Source of the DNA: Holothuria scabra
Taxonomy: Eukaryota > Echinodermata > Holothuroidea > Aspidochirotida > Holothuriidae
Length of the DNA stretch: 64,000 nucleotides
Assembly (NCBI GenBank): GCA_037179385.1
Contig: CM074181.1
Location: 51,470,297-51,534,296 of the forward strand
Reading direction: 5' to 3'
Shown here in pieces: positions 22,043-33,819 of this stretch; positions within the stretch are counted from its first letter, which is position 1; each line of letters opens with the position of its first letter. The translations under genes were made by a program, and so were the position numbers. The notes below the pieces were generated by a model. It was not told where the DNA came from. It worked only from the letters and a program-made list of their open reading frames with translations, and searched no databases.

Positions 22043-23481
22043 ACCTTTCCACTCTAAAAATGTGGCTTTCAATGTGTCAATAAATAAGTACAGTAGTACT
22101 CATCAGCATCAATCTAGTTCTCGAATTGGTCACGAAATATGGTGTTTTGCGATGACTTTTCACCACCACTGAAAACAACAAGATACTTTAACTTAACATA
22201 AATCATTCATGTTCCAAGTATGAGACTATTCCACATTACTGTTGCAAGCAGTTTGTCAGGTTTCCGCCTTTCTGTCTAACATCAGAAAACTTCAGAAGTT
22301 TACCCACGAAAGAAAGATTCACCTATTAACTATAACGTATCTTCATAGCCCGTGATTGCCACTATAAGCAGTAGGGTTGTACCTCATAGCCTAAGTATTA
22401 CTAGGTAGCTAGTATGATGACCCTTCGCCCAAAGTGTGAAAAGTACCGGCCTACATCGTTGCTGTTTCCAGCTCCCTGGCAACACGCACAAACAGACACC
22501 TATACATACACCCTTGATTGTATAGTTTAAGTTCCCCTTTTTCTTGACAAGTAATAGAAATAGTCTTGAAACTTCCTGCTTAATCATGATGCTTTAATTT
22601 GTAGCTGTGAAAATAGGCTTTGGACAGGCCTATATGAAGAACTTCCTTCGAGCCACAGCTGCTTTAGTTCATCGAACACTTTTGTTAATACTACTGGTAT
22701 CTCCGACTATACTAGTGTTGTAAGTGCTCTGTCTGAATAGGACAACGATTACGCCACATAATAATCCCAATGAAGCCTGTAAAATACAAAAGTACTTTGT
22801 ACGAGCAGGCAGCTGGTTCGTGTAGGGTCGATCCCCTTACATATGTTCCTATAAATGGTCTAAATCGTCTAAATCTGATTTGGCTTAAAGTTTACGATTA
22901 GCAGCGGTTTGCTAGACCACGTAATTGTCTCAAGCGACATCGGCGTAGCAAAGGATTTTCAAAGCAGCCGAGAGTCCAAGGACCGCCAGTCAGCCCCGAA
23001 TCGATGCGAACAAGGTTTCACCTCTCATAGATATTGGAACAGACTCAGGGGTATAGGTTTCGAGGCCCTTTATGTTCTTGTAGTTATTATTTCCTTCACC
23101 TATGGGCTCCATTTGTTTGATTCTGTCCGATTAACCAAACAAGCAAATATTTAGGTACCGATGAACGTAAATCCTTCCTGAAGCTTTTTTGGTCCAAAAT
23201 CCTTATAAGACGCTGTCACGGGTTCGTTTTGGAATTAAAAATTGCGTGAATGATGAGAGCGTTAGCACGGCAGAAAGAATACAAAAAATCGCAGATATCA
23301 CTTGTTAATAAATCTTAAGTATATTACAAAAAAGGCTTCTTAAGCCTTCAGTCTTGCAGTAACATGAACAAACATAATTAAAATCTTCGTTAAGATACTT
23401 AAAAAGGTCGTTACTCTGATTTTCCTTGAGGGGTAATACAGACACGTGGGCTGGCTTACGGTACCGCGTGAAGAAGTTAAT
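22043..23481. other. Gene-free stretch
   Basis: No exon or bounded repeat is recognised. The longest frames (22909-23154 +, 22384-22587 -) have no family features. Confidence 0.4.
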
Positions 23482-23485
23482 AGAT

Positions 23486-24006
23486 TGTTGGATATTGAGT
23501 GGTACGGGATCGAGTTCCAGGCGGAAAAAAGATAGGAGAGTTCAGTTGATTTTAAAATATTTATTTGATGATTTTAGTTCCACATAAAGATGATTTAGTT
23601 GAATTAATTCTTCTGCCAGCCTAATACGATTCCTAAGATATGTGTATCCCTCTGCGTCTACGGCACGAGTGTCCAGCTCGCAGGCTCGGTCTTGTGAATC
23701 GTGCGAGCTCTGAACACATGCAGTCCCCCTGATTGGTCAAAAGTTATGACGCACTCATATAAATAATTATTATGATATAAATGACCAATGAGGAGGCTGC
23801 AAAGGGGGAAATTGGTCACACCTCGAAAATATGGGTTACAGCGTGCACGTGGAGCTACGGTAATGTGGTATGTCACGTCACTGGTAACACGGGACGGGAA
23901 ACAGGAAGTGCCCTGGGAATCTAGAACAAAGGGAAGGGAGCGTTGCTCGTAAACAACAAGATGGCGTCTGGTTAAGGTCATGAAGAGTGCACCATACTAC
24001 ATGACA
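23486..24006 (-). mobile_element. Solo LTR, copy 1 (521 bp)
   Basis: Read on the minus strand, the element starts TGTCATGTAGTATGG and ends ATATCCAACA, the TG...CA form of retroviral-type LTRs. It carries a CCAAT word (minus GACCAATC, near 23735), TATA-like words (23757-23787) and AATAAA (plus TTTATT at 23560-23565) in the order expected for U3, R and U5. Flanking tetramers are AGAT (23482-23485) and AGGT (24007-24010), a target duplication with one change. It closely matches the 521-bp copy at 33295 and, more distantly, the inverted copy at 43020. A 107-codon minus-strand frame (23658-23981) is shared with copy 2. Confidence 0.85.
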
Positions 24007-24061
24007 AGGTATACATATCATCCAGCCAGAGACGTCAATGTTCAGTCACGCGAATTAAAAT

Positions 24062-24208
24062 ACATACGGTCCATCCTCCGGAGTGAAATATTACGTACAG
24101 TCCAGGCTCTGGAGTAAAAGACTACGTTCGGTCCAGCCTCGAGAGCGAAATGTTACATACAGTCCAGACTCGGGAGCGAAATGTTACATACAGTCCAGCC
24201 TCGGGAGT
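24062..24208. repeat. 31-bp tandem repeat, 4.7 units
   Basis: The unit ACATACAGTCCAGCCTCGGG plus AGCGAAATGTT repeats with an exact 31-bp period starting at 24062, 24093, 24124, 24155 and 24186. Units differ by 3-8 bases. Confidence 0.9.
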
Positions 24209-26916
24209 CCGGCCAGGCCTGTAAATTACAATTAAAACCCTCTTCTAATATATATTCGACACAATGTGTAATTCTTGCCTCTATGCCCACGGGGCCCTCG
24301 CTTTCCCTGACCAAGCTTCCTTACGGAGGGGGCGGGGGAAACGCCGTGCCTACAACACGACATATTCAGACACTAAATCACACCGAATCAGCCTAGTAAC
24401 AACATTTCACAAAACATAACATGCACCTTTCCGGTCAAACTATCCAATTACTTTAGATTTCAATTCCCCACCCTTATACTCTTACATGGATCCCTCACAG
24501 ATTAAGGTTGTAAACAATAAGATACTCACAGCTGCTTTTCCCTGTAAGTAGGCTCTGAATCGGACGCACGGTGAGGGACAGAAAACAAGTTTACCTCATA
24601 AACTACAAATAAGGTTACAGCCCGACCATGTACCTCCGGTTTAAAGCCCTCAGCGGCCCTCAAAAGTCCTCAGCGACCCTGAATCCCGGCAACGGCTACA
24701 CGACGACTTACTTCCCTCACCGAGACGTACGCCCTGTTGCAAGATCTTACGGCAACTTGACTTTCTCCACCCAATTCAACCCACCCGTTCGATTGACTAG
24801 GTACGAGAAGTATGCTGAGCAGGGCAGGCATGTTCGCCCATCTCCTTACTCTAAAAAGGCACGAATATTGAAAAGTAGAAGTACAAAGGAAAACATTCGC
24901 GACCTCTGAACACATCTGTAACAGACACACAGCCTCGAAGATAACAGCAGCTGCATTTATGTCTTAAGTTTAAAGGGTCTAAAAATGGAACCTACTGCCG
25001 TTGTGTATGATGCCACAACTGGAAAAAATCCGCGACCGGTGTGGCAGTTTTTTTGGTCCCCTGTCCGACGGGACCCAAAAAACTGGACTTTTACAGTTTT
25101 TTTGATCCTAGGACAAGAAAAGCTAGTTTTTTTTGGTCTGGGGTAGGACAAAAAAGCTAGATGTTTTGGTCCCGGTCTAGTTTTTTTGGTCCCACGAAAT
25201 AGAAACTGTTTTGGTCTGCTTCACTGATAGATTTTGTACGGTGGCCGAGAGGGGACAACCAAAAAATGGTGACTTTTTGTTTTTGTTCACATCTTAATTA
25301 TCCTAGGATTCTGAGTTATTTAGTCAGAATTCTGAGACAATTAACATGCCGACAAAAAAAATCACATTATTCTTTTTTGGTGGTTCCCTCCCGGCCAAAT
25401 ACTATAATAACAAATTGTGTGACCAAATACAAAATATTACAGGACCGCAGTGACGCGATTCAGGCGAATCTTGAGGGGACAAAATAATTGTAAGGATAGG
25501 GTGGGGGGGGGGTGGCGGACTAAAATATATCCACGTTCTTTTTTTACAATGAGGCTGTGGCATTGGGGAAATAAATAGGGAACATCAGTTTAAGCAAAAC
25601 GAGAGAGAACAAGTGGCGTGCCCCTGATTGATAGGTGACACCCAGGGTTAATTACCGCCTCTTTTAGTTCACTGAATGAGTGTCATCCTGGTGTGGGCAT
25701 TAAGGGTGCCGTAGGGATACATGGAAGGTACCGGTTCCTGTGCTATCAGAGATTATGCGAACTGATTTATCAGTATCATTGTCATATTGTCATTCCTAGC
25801 TAAAGGTCCCTTTGAAGCAGGCGAACGCAACGCATTAAAATATATAAAATTTTCATACCCGGAAGATCCATGGACGTCACCAAGGGAGGGGGAGTTGCGA
25901 ACGACCCTCCTGTGCTTTTTTACATAAACGTTGAAAGTATGTACCAAAAGTCGAAAAAGGATTTCTTCTTCCATTGAAAAGTGTAATGTTAAATGCCTAA
26001 TCTCGCTGCACTGCATGTAGATCGAGTCCCCCAGATGACTATTTTACCCCTTAATTTTTGTAAAGAGCCGTCCGATGGCAAGTCCTATTGGATGTATGTA
26101 GCTACACCTTTCCATAGTATTATGATCATATATCTGATAGTGCTTTTCATGAAATACCTTTAAAATATTTTTTTAACCGAACACCCATTTTTATTGAAAC
26201 CATATTAGAGCGATATGTTCATCTCTTGAATTCTGTTCATTTTGGGTGGGTAAACTGCTCCATGTCAGCATAGGCTCCTTATACATAAATACTAAAACAA
26301 AAGTGCACCTGCTGGGTATTTCAAATTGACTTAAAATCTCAATGACGTGGTGGTACCGATATTGAAGGGATAAGTCGCATTTATAATAAATAATAAATCG
26401 TCTAGACTCCAAGTTGGCAAAATAAGGGTCGAGGCGAAGTCGAGTCTATTATGTGCTAATTTGGAGTCAAGACGGCTTATGAGACAGTAATGATCAGACA
26501 AATGTGGTTTATTCCTACCACTGAAAATGTGTGAAAAACTGTACCTTTATCACTTTCTTTACGTTTATTGACCGTGAGTAGTGAAACAACAGATCTCTGC
26601 TCAACCAATCAGAATGCAGGATTACCAGCAACGGACGGTAGAGCTGGGAGCATTGAAAATTAACTTCCTTTTTCCATGCATACGTATCAAACTGAGGGAT
26701 GACTAAATCATTTTTCTAAGTCTCAGCTAACTTCTTTTGTTTTCCCCCAATTGTTGCTGGGTGTTTTCAATTTTTTACCTTTCCATTATCTCTTTCAATG
26801 GAATAAATGACACTATTTTCTAGGCCTTGAAGGAGAATGGTTGAAGATGACAACCAAGTGCATTGGTAAAATCGCATGGTGCACAAATTATTGTTCTGTC
26901 TTATAGAGCCTGATAT
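24209..26916. other. Gene-free stretch with SINE fragment and TTTTGGTCC array
   Basis: No exon is recognised. A fragment of the tRNA-derived SINE body lies at about 24973-25036 (GGTCTAAAAATGGAACC...TGCCGTTGTG). Degenerate TTTTTTGGTCC / GGACAAAAAA words fill about 25045-25215. A 93-codon frame at 24628-24909 has no recognisable family. Confidence 0.45.
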
Positions 26917-26924
26917 CTTAAGTA

Positions 26925-28521
26925 CAGTGGCGGAGCTGCCATATGGTCAGAGGGGGCGGTCCCCCCCCCCCCCCCCGACGGACCAAAATCGTCTGTCGGC
27001 GCCCTTTTTAGGTTTTTAACATACTTAACTCATACACCATTATTGACAAAAGACATAATTTAATAGCTTTGTTTTAAGCACAGATAACAAAATGCTCAAA
27101 CAGCCGCCAGTAGTTGTACTATCTGCACTTTTTTTCTGATGAAAAGAGTCATTTTCTGTGATATAGGGATAGGTTTTGCCGAGACGTATCTTCATGCTTT
27201 GTACGCACTAATGTTTTCTCTGTGCTAAGTTAATTGCTTCCACACCAAGCGTGATTATAAGCTTACAAAATACACAGACTGACATAAATTCACCCTTCCG
27301 GCCAATAAAAGTTGTTACAAAGGGCGCAACAATAATCGTAGCGCAAATAGCCCTCTTGTTGGCGGGGATAATTGTCAACATAGACAATAAAATGAGTTTA
27401 TAAAGATACCAAAATAGCTACCACAACATTTTTCAAAATCATTTGAAGAGAACATTCAGATTAAAATTAAAATAAAACTGTTATCATAGTGGTAATGGTT
27501 TAAGAGTTTTAATGAGCAGTTTCTAATTTGCTTTTCTTCAAGTGACTATTCTCACGATAAATGGCTATTTCTGACACTAAATGATAATCCCATAATGCTT
27601 ATTTCTGTTCTTTCGTGGTCTCAAAAGCCAGAAAATTGCATCTAATAAGCCTAGGTTTAGGCTACATTTACTTTTTATGAATTCGGTACCTAGGGAGCCA
27701 AATAGACCTTTTTTCTTGGCTATTTCTTGCAATGTAGTTAATTAATGGCTATTTCAGAGTGGTCACATGATGACAGTTAGGTCAATTAATGTTTCTTCGT
27801 GTACGTATCTTGATTTCCAGGTAGGCCTACCAAATATGTACACCTTATGGTGATTTATTTCCATAACCCTTTTCCCCCTTTAAGCTAGCTTGGTATTTGG
27901 CTCTAGCAGGTTTAATCTTTAATCTTTATCTTCACAGAGTAGCCCATTATTGCATTAGAAACTTAAATCGAGACTTGGGATAGAAGCATGAGCGCCCGCA
28001 GGTAGGGGCAAGGGGGAAGCTTGCCCTCCCCCCTGGAAAATAAAAAAACTGAAAAAAAACGAAGAAAAAATACAGAAAAAGAGGAAGAAAAATTAACATC
28101 AACATTTCTTATCAGTTCACTCAGTGTTTTCCCTATTTATATTTGGTAAACAGGCTTTAGAAATGCCATTTCCAGCAATCTGAGAGGCATTTTGGGCCAA
28201 AATTTCCTTGCGCTCCGCGCCAACTCATGGTAGCGTGGAGCTTTTCCCCCTAAAAGATCCCCCCCCCCCAAAAAAAAAAAAAAAAAAAAAAAAAATTTGC
28301 TTCCGCGGAGGCCCATTGATACAAAATATAAACATGTTTTAATAGAAAAACTTGCTTAGGAGAAATGGCAAAGTAGTTTTCTTCCAGGTGCGGAAAATCA
28401 AAATGGCAAATCTGAAAAGCTGTGGCTTCGATCGTGCTGAGACTCAAGGTATTTACTCTTCCGAAGCGCCCCTGCAGACCATTTTCGCCCCCTCTGACCG
28501 AAATCCCTAGCTCCGCCACTG
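26925..28521. mobile_element. Non-autonomous hAT-like element, 1597 bp
   Basis: It starts CAGTGGCGGAGCT and ends AGCTCCGCCACTG, a 13-bp perfect terminal inverted repeat. Further inward GGTCAGAGGGGGCG (about 26945) pairs with CGCCCCCTCTGACC (about 28486). It is flanked by a perfect 8-bp direct duplication, CTTAAGTA at 26917-26924 and 28522-28529. The 8-bp duplication and CAGTGGCGGA-type ends are hallmarks of hAT transposons. No transposase frame is present, so it would have been moved in trans. Homopolymer runs (C near 26960 and 28260, A near 28270-28296) lie inside. Confidence 0.93.
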
Positions 28522-28552
28522 CTTAAGTAGTGCGCTGTTCATTGCAGATTTG

Positions 28553-28980
28553 CAGTAGCGTAACCAGACTTTTTTCAGTTGGGGTCTGAGGGGGGGGGGG
28601 GGGAGGTTGATGGGGGGGGGGCAAGCAGGGATAACACTTTCTAAGCGGAGCGCCATCATTGGTCGGCGCATAGTGAACATGCAGAGAAAAGTTTGGCTAA
28701 AAATGCCTCTCAGATTGTCCGAAATGGAACTTCTCAGTGTCTTCGGCCCTGTTAATTTCAGCTAAATATCCCTTATTTTTTGAAACACATGATTGGAAAT
28801 TTATACTTCCACTACGAATGTTTACTACATGCCAAAGAGGGACCTGCTTGACAGCTAGAGTCTAAATAGGGTGGTCGAAAAGGTTCTCCACTGCGTCAAA
28901 GCGTCGCTTGTTCCTCCGTTTATTGCACCAGCTGGCCATTTAACTGTTTTATACTTGGAAATAGTCATACCATGCATGCC
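28553..28980. other. Possible single hAT-type end (CAGTAGCGTAACCAG) and flank
   Basis: CAGTAGCGTAACCAGACTTTT begins at about 28553, just after the hAT-like element, and resembles the CAG-starting ends of deuterostome hAT elements. A similar GTGCGTAACCAGATTTTTC occurs near 31980. I found no matching inverted partner, so no element is called. GCGGAGCGCCATCATTGG near 28645 recalls words at 34480 and 34708. Confidence 0.35.
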
Positions 28981-29301
28981 TTAAAGGCCCAATTCTCTCA
29001 CCCCAAACAGTACCAATGCTCCTAACGTTCTTACTTAAGCCCCTTCCGCAATTGTCTGAAATTCATCCTCATCCAGACACAATCTCAGCCTGGTTTATTG
29101 CTTCAGGGTGAGTATGTGTGTAATCAAAACACTCTCGGCGCAGTTAATGCTGTGCAATACAAGCTTTGGTGTCTTGCACTGTTTTGCTCTGCACTGTTTG
29201 AATTAGCAGTCAATCAACATGCCGAGCCAATTGAGTCGGAGTTTCTGTTACCCCACACAAGAAGTGTAGTTTGGGGTCAGAGGATTGGTCCTTTGATTTA
29301 A
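28981..29301. mobile_element. TTAA-flanked MITE, family 1, copy 2
   Basis: It starts TTAAAGGCCCAATTCTCTC and ends near GGATTGGTCCTTTGATTTAA. The interior matches copies 1 and 3 through long words such as CACCCCAAACAGTACCAAT and GAGCCAATTGAG. The right end is decayed. Confidence 0.78.
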
Positions 29302-30052
29302 ACTACGAAAATCTAAAAGCTGCACATCAATTATGTTTAATTAATGACACACACGTCAAGAAAAACAAATGCAAAATTTCTCAATTGAATGAGTTTGACT
29401 TATGCCTAATCAAAATCACGATTTGCCACTCTAAGTTCCCATTGAAATTGTTATTGTATGGAAACCTTAAGGGGGGGGGGGGGGTTGCTTGCTTTTAATA
29501 TCAACGGTATGCTTTTACTCTCTTGTTTTGGTCTTGACTTTTGGAAGAAATAGAGAAACCAGGGCTATTTCTTTCTGTTTTAAGAAAAAATATATTAGTA
29601 GAAACAACACAAAGAAAATTTTAGTAACTACTGTACAATTTCTGGACTCATTTGTAAAACTTCTACTCCCACCCTACCCCACACAGCACACACATGCATA
29701 AAAGATATTTATGGCTACTAGCTACAATCCTCGACAAAAATACATGGGACCAAGGAGTTGCAAGTCCCTGATGGGGCAAATCCCGATCCCGTATCGAGGT
29801 TGAAGTTTCAGGACGCCTTGGGCTGCCACAAGATTGAATGGGGGCGTGATGGGGGATAATGATCCGTTCATTGCCTGTTTTGCTTGTTTTTCCCACCTTT
29901 TTTGTCGAGGATTGTTGCCTAATACAAGTTAATTGTCAATTTCTTGTGTTTGGAGAGGCACAGAAAAATTAATGAATGAAAATGGTTAGGCGGTGGCATT
30001 ATCTAATACTACGCATGCAGTCCCTTGTTTCAATTTTGAATGTTAGGCGTTC
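29302..30052. other. Gene-free stretch
   Basis: No exon is recognised. A G run at about 29471-29484 and a palindrome-family word (AAGGAGTTGCAAGTCCCTGATG, near 29754) are the only notable items. Confidence 0.4.
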
Positions 30053-30183
30053 TTAACCCTTTACCGCTGTGCTCAATTCGGGACATATTTGCGGACGTAG
30101 CGCTCCCCTCATCAGCTTCCGTAGGCCCTTGACCCCGTGGCCTTAAACTATTGTCTCTCTCTCGTTGCTGTGGCCGAATTTTC
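30053..30183. mobile_element. piggyBac-like MITE, family 2, truncated copy
   Basis: TTAACCCTTTACCGCTGTGCTC at the left matches the left end of the complete copy at 44856. Shared interior words include CTTCCGTAGGCC, CTTAAACTATTGTCTCTCTC and TGTGGCCGAATTTTC. The right terminal repeat is missing. Confidence 0.8.
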
Positions 30184-31361
30184 AAGTGACATAAGTGACA
30201 TACATGACATACATAATGCCAGAGGAACAATGTTTATCAGGACGCAAAAAGTCTGGGGAGTCTGAACAACATCGGGGGGGGGGGGGGGGGGTGCGCCAGG
30301 CCCCGCCCTAGTCACTCTGTGGCTACGCGACATACTTCAAAGTATCTGCGGTCTTTAATCCTACCCCATCTTACCAGGGAGGTGTAACTAGATCACACCT
30401 CCCTGTTCGCACAAAGATGCTACCTCTCTAACTACAAGACAGGATATCCGTTAAGGACGCATAATGAGGAAGTTCGACCACCGTTGCCATGCATTTACCA
30501 ATAAAAGAGTTGTCTACGAAGGAACTCAGTGAATATCCACACAAAAAATGAATAAATCTTATGCAAGCGATTTGTCAGGTCTTTGGGGTTTTCACTTAGC
30601 CTACAACTGAGAGTTTCCACAGTTTAGCACTTTCATTAGTATGCCACCTTTGGGTGATTGTGGGCTCGGAATCTCTGCAAGTGCCCTGTACACACATCGC
30701 AAAACCGGCCTGCCCTTACGGCAAAACCTGCAGGATAATATCTGAGTTGAGTTTGAGTTTATTTCTACAGTTTAAATACAAAATGATACAACATTTAAAC
30801 AAGGCAGTGGAGGAGGACTAAGAAAGTAAAGCTTATGCTAGTAGACCCCTTAACAAAAAGAAAAAAACAAAAACAAAAAACAAAACCAAAAACAAATAAA
30901 AAAAAAACCAAATCATAGTCCCATACACACATAATATGGACAACGAACAGTACCATTGAGGCATTATTTTTTCCCGCCAGTCGTTCCTTTAGCCCGCATG
31001 AGTACAGTGCACCCGGACCGAAGTACATAGACGATAGAAAATAGCTCTATTGTGCCTGACCACCCTAAGGTGGAATAAAAATGAAGCAACACGGAAAAAA
31101 ACTAGAGTAGAGAACAAGTGAGAACGAATTACCCTAAAAGTTATAGTGGTGCCCAATTTGACTGGCATTGTTCTGTTAAGATCGCGCAAAATGTGGGTTC
31201 GTTATTAATTCAAAACTTTACATGCGAAAAAAGTGCATTATTTCATTTATATCGTAATAAAGTTGTGAACATATAGAGGGTCCCGGTCCCACGAGAATGC
31301 CATCCTTGCAAGTAACGTACCCATTCCAATCATAGCCCCACCTTATAGAAATAAATTATCT
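30184..31361. other. Gene-free stretch
   Basis: A G run near 30275-30290 and an A-rich tract at about 30855-30908 are present. No exon is recognised. Confidence 0.4.
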
Positions 31362-31735
31362 GACCTTTTCGTGGCCTTGGAGCCCCTGTGACAATTTGCC
31401 CCCGGCTAATCGGAAGCATGTTGATAGAATGGACCCACCCCTACATGAATCATCCCCATAATCGGGCGAAACATTTTTGAAATATTTACCATAATGACCG
31501 TTGAAAGTCGCAATGCCAAAATGACCGTTGAAAGTAGCAATTTGTACGCTATATATATATATATGCTACTCAAATTTTCGGACCTTTTCGGGGCTGTGGT
31601 GCCCCAGTACCAATTTCTCCCCGGTCAGCAGAAGCATAGTGATAGAACGGACTCACCCCTACATGAATCACCCCCGTTATCCCCCAAACCATTTTCGAAA
31701 TGTTTTCGAAAATGACCATTGAAAGTTCGAAGAAA
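31362..31735. repeat. ~219-bp direct duplication
   Basis: The block beginning GACCTTTTCGTGGCC (31362) recurs at 31581 as GACCTTTTCGGGGC. Both continue through CCCCTACATGAATCA and end in ATGACC(A/G)TTGAAAGT. A short (TA)n run separates them (about 31550-31564). Confidence 0.8.
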
Positions 31736-33290
31736 CCCTCCGACCGTCGAAATGGCACTTATCAACTTCCGTACAGCCGTTATTTGGTTCGCTCCACAGT
31801 CAAGCGTTATCGTTCGCTGTCCACTCAGTAGTGCACTGTGCTGTGAGTTGTATTGGTACGACGTATTCGTGCATCTTTGTTCGGAGTGTGAACTCTTCAA
31901 CTCTCTGCACTTACGTGCGTCTATAGTGTCCGTATGCGTCACGGACCATTTCAGCTAGCATCAGACCCCCAAAACCGAGTGCGTAACCAGATTTTTCTGT
32001 CCTGGGACAGCTTCCCAAAAAACTACGTCACCGGCTCAACTTGAACCAATAAGTTGGAGAACTCCACTACAACTCCATTTAACTAACTAACTATAATACG
32101 CACCGGCTAGAAGAAAGCAGCAGCTGCATTTATGTCTTAAGTCTGCAGGGTCTGAAGAGTGAATCAACCCAATATGACTCTCTCAAACGCTGCGCCTAGA
32201 TTGGGGCGATGCGCACTGTTTAGATTTCATTCCTTCACTGAAAAACGGCACCTTCATAATTCACCTTAAGGCTCAATGCACATTGCAATGCAATTGGGAA
32301 ATGCCAGCAGTGTTGACAAAAGTGTTTAGTGGAATTGTATAGGAATCTTTTAGGTCCATTCGAGCTATTTTTCAGCTTAACAGACCCAACAAAACAGCTT
32401 CATAAGAGTAATTGCCGTGTAATGTGGCAAAATAAAACAGAATTGCTTTCGGAACCTACTTGAAAAAAATTTAAGAACGGGAAACGCAAACAACTACCCT
32501 CGTCAAAACATTTCGGTGTATTGATAATACAACGGTTGGCATGGTATGGACGTATAACTATAATGAGTATCTGAATAGACGTGTGAATACAATGCTGTTC
32601 ATTCAAGTCTTTGTTATTTGTATGTTATTATTTTTAATTTGATTAGTTCTACTGTTAACTTGTGTTACATTTTTTTTAATAGTGTTGATCCAATCTACAA
32701 AATATACAAGCGGAAAAAGCAATCCTCCACCGTCGCCAGTTTTTTGTTTTTTTATTTTTAAGGAAGTGTTTTTCACCATTTGGATATTTGACAAATTAGG
32801 TATAAACTGCAAATTTAGGGTCAAGAGTGGTGAAGAAATTGGGTACACTATGTGAGTAGGTGTTTTTGCTTTTAAGGTTTGACTGTTACGGGGGTCTGCA
32901 AATGCAATTCTGAAGTACGTGAGGTAAACAGCGGTCTGCTATTCTGAAGACATAAAGGCTGCAGTTCCCAGTTTAAGGCTGACAAAATGCCTCCAACCAG
33001 GGAGTTGCTAGAGACTCTAGCAACTCCTTGCTACAACAGACAGCGGATAAAAGCACTGACCAAGATAATTGTGTCTGTGATGAAGTAAGACAATTCAACT
33101 TGGGAAAGCTGAAATTGCTTAGTTCTGGAAAGTCAGAAAATTTGGGTTTTATGAAGAAAATGTTCCTTTTCTTCAGCCCAGCAAATTTAATTTTCCAACT
33201 AAGGTAAGCCAGATAAATATTCCCAATTTCCAATGAATGTCAGCATTCCTTGAGTGAAATAGTCAAAAACGACACAATCGAGTTGTACCA
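31736..33290. other. Gene-free stretch with SINE tail fragment
   Basis: A SINE tail fragment (CAACTTGAACCAATAAGTTGG) lies near 32038. The word AGCAGCTGCATTTATGTCTTAAGT at about 32120 is shared with 24947. Otherwise nothing is recognised. Confidence 0.45.
33001..33027. repeat. 27-bp near-perfect palindrome
   Basis: GGAGTTGCTAGAG (33001-33013) pairs with CTCTAGCAACTCC (33015-33027) around a single central base. The preceding bases make it CAGGGAGTTG..., the same word that starts the hairpin at 45248. Confidence 0.9.
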
Positions 33291-33294
33291 ATAA

Positions 33295-33815
33295 TGTTGA
33301 ATATTGCGTGGTACGGGATCGAGTTCCAGGCGGAAAAAAGATAGGAGAGTTCAGTTGATTTTAAAATATTTATTTGATGATTTTAGTTCCACAAAAAGAT
33401 GATTAAGTTTAATTAATTATTCTGCCAGCCTAATACGATTCCTAAGATATGTGTATCCCTCTGCGTCTACGGCACGAGTGTCCAGCTCGCAGGCTCGGTC
33501 TTGTGAATCGTGGGAGCTCTGAACACATGCAGTTCCCCTGATTTGTCAAAAGTTTTGACGCACTCATATAAATAATTATTATGATATAAATGACCAATGA
33601 GGAGGCTGCAAAGGGGGAAATTGGCCACACCTCGAAAATATGGGTTACAGCGTGCACGTGGAGCTACGGCAATGTGATATGTCACGTCCACTGGTAACAC
33701 GTGACGGGAAACGGGAAGGGCCCTCGAATCTAGAACAAAGGGAAGGGAGCGTTTCTCGTAAACAACAAGATGGCGTCTGGTAAAGGTCATGGAGAGTGCA
33801 CCATACTACATGACA
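33295..33815 (-). mobile_element. Solo LTR, copy 2 (521 bp)
   Basis: Same length and orientation as copy 1, with an estimated few percent difference. It is bounded by an exact 4-bp duplication, ATAA at 33291-33294 and 33816-33819. CCAAT, TATA-like and AATAAA words are preserved. Because copies 1 and 2 each have their own flanking tetramers and no gag/pol frames lie between them, they are two solo LTRs and not the ends of one 10-kb element. Confidence 0.9.
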
Positions 33816-33819
33816 ATAA

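Noticed and set aside
23486..33815. A single ~10-kb LTR retrotransposon with the two 521-bp copies as its LTRs
   Set aside because: Each copy has its own flanking tetramer duplication, the outer flanks (AGAT and ATAA) do not match, and no gag or pol coding lies between them.
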